Shown piece by piece: positions 14,074 to 18,968 of a stretch of 18,968 nucleotides of DNA. The stretch comes from an uncultured Ruminococcus sp. (lineage in GTDB: Bacteria; Bacillota; Clostridia; Oscillospirales; Ruminococcaceae), in NCBI GenBank assembly GCA_900539095.1, contig UQAR01000042.1, positions 1 through 18,968 of the forward strand, read 5' to 3'. The notes under the pieces were generated by a model, which saw only the letters and a program-made list of their open reading frames with translations, ran no database searches and had not been told where the DNA came from. The position numbers were made by a program, and so were the translations under genes. The first letter of the stretch is position 1. Every line of letters starts with the position of its first letter.

Positions 14074-14814
14074 ATGGAAAAGCTGAAAATTCTTCATATG
14101 TACCCTAATATGCTTGACCTCTACGGCGACAGCGGCAACGTTGAAGTGCTTTCATACCGCTGCAAAATGCGTGGCATAGAGCTTGAAGTTTCAAAGCATC
14201 TTATCGGCGACACCGAAACGGATTTCACCCAGTATGATATCATCTACCTCGGCGGCGGAGCTGACTTTGAACAGCAGATACTTGCCGATGACCTCGTTTC
14301 CTGCAAGGACAGTATAGTTAAAGCCTATGAGGCAGGAACGTTTTTCCTGATGATATGCGGCGGCTATCAGCTCATGGGTCAGTATTATAAAGACTCAAAC
14401 GGCGAGAAAGTGCCGGGATTGGGACTTTTTGATTACTATACCGTCGCCTCTACCGATAAAAGATGCAGATGTATCGGAAATATCGTCATCGAGGCTCAGC
14501 TTGACGGCGAGAAATATAAGGTCATAGGCTTTGAAAACCATGGCGGACAGACCACCAACGTCAAGTCACCATTCGGAAAAGTCCTCTCAGGCAACGGCAA
14601 CGAGTTTGAAAGCAGCACCGAGGGCTATATGGAAAAAAGCGTTATCGCAACTTATCTCCACGGACCGCTCCTGTCTAAAAATCCAAAGGTCAGCGACTAT
14701 GTTATCTCATATTGCATGAGCCGTAAGCTTGGAGAAAAGTATATCCCTGAGCCTATAAACGATAAGCTGGAAGAAGATTGCCGCAAACAGCTTTTTGAAA
14801 GACTGGGTGTGTAA
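14074..14814 (+). CDS. gatD: Lipid II isoglutaminyl synthase, glutamine amidotransferase subunit GatD
   Basis: This 246-residue class I glutaminase releases ammonia from glutamine and passes it to MurT. The opening LKILHMYPNMLDLYGDSGNVEVL is diagnostic of the GatD/CobB-CobQ-like group. The nucleophile is C95 in MICGGYQLMG and the general base is H196 in TYLHGPLLSKNP; these lie close to C94 and H189 of S. aureus GatD. The third triad residue of ordinary glutaminases is absent, as expected, since MurT supplies it. FENHGGQT is also conserved. It starts 1 nt after murT and ends 1 nt before the next gene, so the genes are tightly coupled. Confidence 0.96.
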   Translation: MEKLKILHMYPNMLDLYGDSGNVEVLSYRCKMRGIELEVSKHLIGDTETDFTQYDIIYLGGGADFEQQILADDLVSCKDSIVKAYEAGTFFLMICGGYQLMGQYYKDSNGEKVPGLGLFDYYTVASTDKRCRCIGNIVIEAQLDGEKYKVIGFENHGGQTTNVKSPFGKVLSGNGNEFESSTEGYMEKSVIATYLHGPLLSKNPKVSDYVISYCMSRKLGEKYIPEPINDKLEEDCRKQLFERLGV

Positions 14815-14815
14815 A

Positions 14816-15190
14816 ATGTTTTCACTTTTCAGAAAAAAACAAACACAGAGCGAACCTCCGCTGAAAAAGAAAATAAAGGACATGAAGTGCCGCAAGATAA
14901 ATTACGTTGACGAGGGCTTTGATACCCTTGCCACGGAAATGTCCGCCGACCCGAAATCCATTCTCAGGCTCAAGCCTGTGAATTACTATGCCATAAAGAA
15001 TAAATATATCATGGGAAAAGTTTATACGTCTGAGGACTATCAGGAGAACTATGTGCAGTTTTTCAGATACGAGTATGACCACGAGTGCGGAAAGACCGAT
15101 ATCTACCCTCTGTCTGCGGAGCTTATGTCAAAGGCTCTCGCAAAGGTGGGCATAATCATAGACCTGAAAGCTCCTGTCCAAGACCAGTGA
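14816..15190 (+). CDS. Hypothetical 124-residue protein between gatD and the mutS-like gene
   Basis: I do not recognise this protein. The ATG at 14816 is 1 nt after the gatD stop and lacks a strong ribosome binding site of its own, so translation is probably coupled to gatD. An in-frame ATG at 14795 would overlap gatD and is less likely. Residues 1-28 are very basic with an aromatic start (MFSLFRKK, then PPLKKKIKDMK). The body has an acidic patch (NYVDEGFDTLATEMSADPKS) and an aromatic-rich stretch around residues 60-90 (VNYYAIKNKYIMGKVY, NYVQFFRYEYDHECG). It ends with KVGIIIDLKAPVQDQ. There is no signal peptide or membrane helix, so it is probably cytoplasmic, perhaps touching membrane or nucleic acid through its basic end. 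Its place in the operon points to a role tied to MurT/GatD or to the MutS-like protein, but neither is shown. Confidence 0.8.
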   Translation: MFSLFRKKQTQSEPPLKKKIKDMKCRKINYVDEGFDTLATEMSADPKSILRLKPVNYYAIKNKYIMGKVYTSEDYQENYVQFFRYEYDHECGKTDIYPLSAELMSKALAKVGIIIDLKAPVQDQ

Positions 15191-15200
15191 GGAAACGAAA

Positions 15201-16904
15201 ATGGCATCTAAAATTGACGAATTTGATATGAAAGCCCCTGTGGCTGACCTGCTTTATCCCTCTGTGGAAAAGCATAACGCAATGAAAAAAAGAGCTGCTG
15301 CCCTTGAACAGTTTCCAAGAGCGTTTGTAAACAATCTGGAACTTGAAAAGGTGGCTGATTTTATCACGCCCCATTACCAGTATCGTGTAATGAGGCTTTT
15401 TTGTGAGGTTTGCGACGATGAGGATGTAATAAACTACCGCCTTGATATCCTTGACGATTTCATAAGGCTGCCGTCATTGTCTGCCACCATACGCAAGGTC
15501 ATAAATGTCATGGTGGAAAATGACAGAAAGAATATCTATGATCTCACCACCCCAGACAGCTTTTCACAGCTTGATGACGCCATAAGCGGCTTTGACGCTT
15601 ACATACAGTGCATGGAGATCATGCACGATTTCTATGGCAAAATGAAAGATAAAATACGCTCAGAGGGCGTAAAAAAGCTCTTTGCGTTTTTTGAAGAGCA
15701 TTACGGCGACAAGCATTATATATCCCTGAAAGGGGAGATAGAGGAGCTTAAAAAGGCTCTCTATGACCGTATACGCAGCGTAACAGTTGCCATAAACCTT
15801 GATGAAAGGCTCGTGCCTGTTTCCGCAGGCATCATAGAGCTTTCAAAAGAGCGTTACGATATAAAGCCGTCACTTGTTGACAGGATACTTTATCATGGTG
15901 CAAAGTTCAACGATAAGTCTGTTGTGAAAAATCTTAGAAAGAAGTATAATGACAGCGAGGTGTCTGACGATAAGCTTATCAACACCGTGGATAAGACCCT
16001 CTTTGAAGAGCTTAGTAACCTTACCGATACTTTTGTGAAAATGATAGATAAGGTGCTTGCAGAGTATCAAAAAGCAGGCATTGCCGATATGCGTTATATC
16101 GACTATCAGCTTGAGTATTATGTCGGTGCAGTGGCAATGATAGAGGCTTGCGAAAATCAGGGACTTAAAATGTGCCGTCCGAAAATATTGCCGTCAGGGG
16201 AACGCAAAGCCGTCATAAAGGATATCTTTGACCCCGTTTATTTCCGTGAGGCTAGGATATATAATCTTAACCATAAGGAGAAAAAATCAGTCGTCACAAA
16301 CGATATCACCATGGGCGGAGAAAGCGAGGGCTTTTATGTTCTCACCGGTGCTAACAACGGCGGAAAGACCACCTTCCTCCGTGCAGTAGGACTTTGTCAG
16401 ATAATGGCTCAAACAGGGCTGTATGTCCCTGCGTCATATTGCGAGATATCCCTTGTGGACTATATCTATACCCAGTTCCCGCAGGAAGAAAAAACAGGCA
16501 TCGACACAAGCCGTTTCACCACCGAGATAAAAGAGTTCCGTGAAATAAGCGACACCATAACAGACCGCAGCCTGCTGCTCATGAACGAGTCTATCCAAAG
16601 CACCACTCCAAGAGAGTGCGTCGAGGTCGCCTGCGAACTGCTCAGGATATTCTGCAAAATGGGCGTAAGAGGAGTTTTCGCTACCCACCTTGTTGATATC
16701 GCATATAAGACCTCAGAGCTTAATAAAGACAGTACCCTCAGAACAAGACTGGCAAGCATAGTCGCCGACGCCGATAATGAAACAGGCGAGCGAAAGTATA
16801 AAATAGTCCGTGGTATGCCCCGTGACAATAGCTTTGCCCAGACTATTCTTAAACAGTATGGAATAGATATGGAAACAATAGAAAAGCGTATCAAGAATAT
16901 GTAA
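15201..16904 (+). CDS. MutS family ATPase lacking the mismatch-recognition domain
   Basis: This 567-residue protein has a helical lever/clamp-like N-terminal region (about 1-330) and a C-terminal MutS ATPase domain. Walker A reads TGANNGGKTTFLRA (G383 to T391), against TGPNMGGKST in MutS. EEKTGIDTSRFTTEIKEF matches the conserved dimer-interface segment. Walker B is LLLMNES (N462, E463), with Asn where MutS has Asp. ATHLVDIA is the conserved His switch. There is no N-terminal mismatch-binding domain with the Phe-x-Glu motif and no C-terminal Smr nuclease domain, so it is neither canonical MutS nor MutS2. It belongs to the poorly characterised short MutS-like proteins of Firmicutes and Bacteroidetes. 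The start at 15201 follows TGAGGAAA and is 10 nt after the upstream stop. It ends the murT operon. Role in DNA repair is unproven. Confidence 0.9.
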   Translation: MASKIDEFDMKAPVADLLYPSVEKHNAMKKRAAALEQFPRAFVNNLELEKVADFITPHYQYRVMRLFCEVCDDEDVINYRLDILDDFIRLPSLSATIRKVINVMVENDRKNIYDLTTPDSFSQLDDAISGFDAYIQCMEIMHDFYGKMKDKIRSEGVKKLFAFFEEHYGDKHYISLKGEIEELKKALYDRIRSVTVAINLDERLVPVSAGIIELSKERYDIKPSLVDRILYHGAKFNDKSVVKNLRKKYNDSEVSDDKLINTVDKTLFEELSNLTDTFVKMIDKVLAEYQKAGIADMRYIDYQLEYYVGAVAMIEACENQGLKMCRPKILPSGERKAVIKDIFDPVYFREARIYNLNHKEKKSVVTNDITMGGESEGFYVLTGANNGGKTTFLRAVGLCQIMAQTGLYVPASYCEISLVDYIYTQFPQEEKTGIDTSRFTTEIKEFREISDTITDRSLLLMNESIQSTTPRECVEVACELLRIFCKMGVRGVFATHLVDIAYKTSELNKDSTLRTRLASIVADADNETGERKYKIVRGMPRDNSFAQTILKQYGIDMETIEKRIKNM

Positions 16905-16914
16905 GGCGTGACTA

Positions 16915-16928
16915 TTACAAAATTGTAA
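16915..16928. promoter_or_regulatory. Operator-like dyad upstream of the TraB/GumN gene
   Basis: TTACAA-AA-TTGTAA is a 6-bp inverted repeat lying 6 nt upstream of the -35 box at 16935. It may bind a regulator. No terminator is visible between the mutS-like stop (16904) and this promoter, so some read-through from the murT operon is possible. Confidence 0.3.
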
Positions 16929-16934
16929 CCATAC

Positions 16935-16963
16935 TTGAAAATTTCTTAGATGTGTGGTATACT
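16935..16963 (+). promoter_or_regulatory. Sigma-A promoter of the TraB/GumN gene
   Basis: TTGAAA (16935-16940), a 17-nt spacer and TATACT (16958-16963). The start near 16970 gives a leader of about 28 nt. Confidence 0.75.
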
Positions 16964-16997
16964 TGAACATACAATTATAAAGATAGGAGATAAAAAC

Positions 16998-18092
16998 ATG
17001 AAAAAGATAAACAGAACAATAAGCCTTTTTGCCGCCGCCGCAATGTGTGCAGCACTTCTTTGCTCCTGCGGAGAAGTCACCGAAAGCTCACAGGCTGACA
17101 GCAGTTCAAAGGCAGCGACCACTACCACAGATACTGAAACCACCACAAAGGCGAGCGAGAGCAGCACTGCCCCTGTCACTTCTGCCGCAGAAAGCAGCAC
17201 ACCTGACAGTTCTTCAGCGGTTTCAGACGATAACGATACAAACAGTATCACTCCTGCCATGTGGAAGGTAACTTCACCTGAGGGCAATACGATGATAATG
17301 CTCGGCTCTTTCCATGCCTTGAAAGACGAGTGCTATCCGCTCCCTGAGGCGATAACAAATGCGTATAATAATGCCGATATCCTTGCCGTAGAGTGCGATA
17401 TAACCGCAACTCAGGAGGACGGCGAGTATATGAAGAATCTCATGAAACAGATGCTCTATAATGACGATACAAAGCTTAGTCAGCATATTTCCGAAGAGGC
17501 TTATTCTGCTCTTCAGACCTATCTTGGCTATTGGGGAATGGATATCTCCACTCTGGAGGTCTATAGACCATGGGCAATATCCAGCACCCTCGATACACTG
17601 CTTATTCAGGACTCCGACTTTGATTCCGAAAAGGGCCTTGATAATTACCTCCTTACCACAGCCCACGCAGACGGCAAGGAGATATACGAGGTAGAGTCGG
17701 TGGATTTCCAGCTTAATATGCTCATAAACTTCTCTGACGATATTTATGACCTTATGTTCAGGAGCTATGAGGGCGAAACAAAGGACTCTCAGAAACAGTC
17801 ACTTGAAGATCTCTATGCCGCATGGAAGTCAGGAGATATTGAAACATTCCTTGAGGAAGATAATGACGAGGAGCTTGCAGGCTATACCGAGGAGGACAAA
17901 GCCACCGCCGAGGATTACAATAACCAAATGCTCTATGACAGAAACAAAAATATGGCAAAAGCAGCCGAAGATCTTATGTCCGAGGGCAAAAACGTGTTCT
18001 ACGTTGTTGGTGCAGCACATTATGCAGGCGAGGGCGGAATAATCGACCTCCTTGAAAAAGACGGCTATACAGCCGAGCGTGTGCAGTATTGA
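16998..18092 (+). CDS. TraB/GumN family lipoprotein
   Basis: This 364-residue lipoprotein belongs to the TraB/GumN/Tiki superfamily (PF01963), whose members are metal-dependent peptidases or peptidase-like proteins; bacterial forms mostly lack a known substrate. The start at 16998 follows AGGAG (16985-16989, 8 nt); an ATG at 16950 precedes the -10 box and is excluded. The lipobox is LCSC with Cys24, followed by a long Ser/Thr linker (about 25-85) rich in TTTT and SSS. The domain starts at MWKVTSPEG. The two family GxxH motifs are intact: G103-S-F-H106 (LGSFHALKDE) and G338-A-A-H341 (VVGAAHYAGEGGI). VYRPWAISSTL and the GLDNYLLTTAHADGKEIYEVES segment are also typical. It is followed 29 nt later by the truncated TPM-like gene and probably co-transcribed with it. 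Confidence 0.92.
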   Translation: MKKINRTISLFAAAAMCAALLCSCGEVTESSQADSSSKAATTTTDTETTTKASESSTAPVTSAAESSTPDSSSAVSDDNDTNSITPAMWKVTSPEGNTMIMLGSFHALKDECYPLPEAITNAYNNADILAVECDITATQEDGEYMKNLMKQMLYNDDTKLSQHISEEAYSALQTYLGYWGMDISTLEVYRPWAISSTLDTLLIQDSDFDSEKGLDNYLLTTAHADGKEIYEVESVDFQLNMLINFSDDIYDLMFRSYEGETKDSQKQSLEDLYAAWKSGDIETFLEEDNDEELAGYTEEDKATAEDYNNQMLYDRNKNMAKAAEDLMSEGKNVFYVVGAAHYAGEGGIIDLLEKDGYTAERVQY

Positions 18093-18121
18093 TAGAGTTT
18101 CATAGGGGAAAGGGGTAAAAT

Positions 18122-18924
18122 ATGCCACATTCATCAGGCGGCGGCAGCCACGGGGGCGGCTCTTTCAGCAGTTCAAGCTCGTCAAGCTCTTCAAGCTCAG
18201 ACAGTTCAAGCTACAGACATATCAAAAATACCAATTTTGAAGGTGCAGTAAAATACGTCTATTACGAGAACTATCACCCAGTCTACGTCTATGCGGATTA
18301 TGATATCCGCAAGCAGACTGAAAAAGGCAAGGTGCTCAGTATCATCGGCAGTGCCGTCACCCTGCTTTTTGGTATCCTCCTGCTTGCTATCTGCTATGAA
18401 AAGCCGCAGAAAATGGATACCGACCCGTCTTATAGCTGCGAGATAGTTGACGCCGCAGGGGTCATTGACGATACTGATATGGTGCAAAGTGCCATTGACG
18501 ATTTCTATGACGTCACAGGTATCCCGGTGGAGATATTGACAGTGAACAATGAGGATTGGCAGGACGATTATGCCGACCTTGAGGGTTATGCCTATGACGT
18601 CTATGTGTCGGAGTTTGATGATGAAGAGCATTGGCTCATAGTCTATTCCGAACCTATCCTGCCGGATGAGGACTTTAACGATTGGTATTGGCAGGGTATG
18701 CAGGGCGATGATACAGACGATATCCTCACAGCAGATAAAACAGATGATTTCAACGGCCTCATGCAAAAATATCTCACCGCCAATAGCCGCCATACCGTTA
18801 GCACCGCTATCGCTGCGGCTTTTGACGAAACTACCCCTGATATCATGGAAGGTCAGATAGAATGGATATTCGTTTTATGGGGATCGCTGCTTTCAGGCAT
18901 CGGCGTCTATGAGATATATAAGAC
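18122..18924 (+). CDS. Membrane protein with TPM-like domain, 3'-truncated
   Basis: An open frame of 267 codons begins at ATG 18122 after AAAGGGGT and has no stop before the contig edge. It reads on through the adapter, so those last residues are artificial. The N-terminus MPHSSGGGSHGGGSFSSSS is a Gly/His/Ser-rich tail. Its poly-Ser part is coded by near-repeats of TCAAGC and related hexamers (18166-18212). One membrane helix lies at about 71-93 (VLSIIGSAVTLLFGILLLAI) and a second begins at about 248 (WIFVLWGSLLSGIGVYEIY). Between them EIVDAAGVIDD, AIDDFYDVTGIPVEILTV and HWLIVYSEP follow the pattern of the TPM domain, a module found in exported proteins linked to membrane-protein and photosystem turnover. 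The domain call is tentative; the gene itself is well supported. Confidence 0.78.
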
Positions 18925-18968
18925 CTGTCTCTTATACACATCTGACGCTGCCGACGAATTAGACGGTG
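18925..18968 (-). other. Nextera (Tn5) library adapter with i5 index, not genomic
   Basis: 18925-18957 is the exact reverse complement of the same 33-nt Nextera read-1 adapter seen at the left end. 18958-18965 is the reverse complement of CGTCTAAT, which I know as i5 index S510, and 18966-18968 is the last three bases of the P5 arm. The Tn5 mosaic end is 18925-18943. Confidence 0.98.

Noticed and set aside
16466..16894. 142-codon open frame on the minus strand
   Set aside because: It is antisense to the ATPase domain of the MutS-like gene, which has conserved motifs across the same bases.
18206..18793. 195-codon open frame on the minus strand
   Set aside because: It is opposite the truncated TPM-like gene, which has a start signal, operon position, membrane helices and a recognisable domain. 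The minus-strand translation has no such support.
20..18943. Inverted Tn5 mosaic ends (20-38 and 18925-18943) that look like a composite transposon
   Set aside because: They are part of the Nextera library adapters, as shown by the adjoining adapter arms and index bases, not of a mobile element in the organism.
18925..18968. Continuation of the last open frame through the contig end
   Set aside because: These codons are adapter sequence. The true C-terminus of that protein is missing.

Overview
The window reads as a fragment of a low-to-moderate GC Gram-positive anaerobe, most probably a fibrolytic gut or rumen Ruminococcus-like member of the Oscillospirales. This is an inference. It rests on a spore-germination protease (gpr) beside rpsT, the MurT/GatD lipid II amidation pair, a lipoprotein GH26 mannanase, many lipoproteins with Ser/Thr-rich linkers, and near-consensus sigma-A promoters with AGGAGG-type ribosome binding sites. 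Both ends are not genomic. Bases 1-38 and 18925-18968 are Nextera (Tn5) library adapter, and the right end even carries what I recognise as the i5 index S510. The genomic insert is 39-18924, and it cuts one gene at each end.

Layout. On the minus strand at the left are a truncated cytidylate-kinase-like gene (39-175), a stand-alone sugar-type ABC substrate-binding lipoprotein (391-1806) with its own promoter and terminator, and gpr (2118-2987). Divergent from gpr, on the plus strand, come rpsT with a structured leader, a family 2 glycosyltransferase and a CBM-GH26 mannanase lipoprotein, each with its own promoter and terminator. A large YfhO-family membrane protein (6579-9263, minus) converges on the mannanase gene. 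The gap between them holds two near-copy terminators and a REP-like palindrome. From 9491 to the right end everything is on the plus strand: a cyclophilin lipoprotein; an amino-acid ABC transporter operon (binding protein, permease, ATPase); an operon of murT, gatD, an unknown 124-residue gene and a MutS-like ATPase; then a TraB/GumN lipoprotein followed by a truncated membrane protein with a TPM-like domain.

How the genes work together. Much of the window concerns the cell envelope: five predicted lipoproteins, lipid II amidation, YfhO-type envelope glycosylation, mannan attack at the cell surface and amino-acid uptake. The most unusual protein is the amino-acid binding protein at 10346-11125. 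The two halves of its SBP_bac_3 fold appear in swapped order (a circular permutation), yet it sits in an intact transporter operon. The next most interesting item is the tightly packed murT-gatD-unknown-mutS-like operon, which joins peptidoglycan amidation to a MutS-family ATPase lacking the mismatch-recognition domain. I saw no tRNA, rRNA, CRISPR array, insertion sequence or prophage gene.
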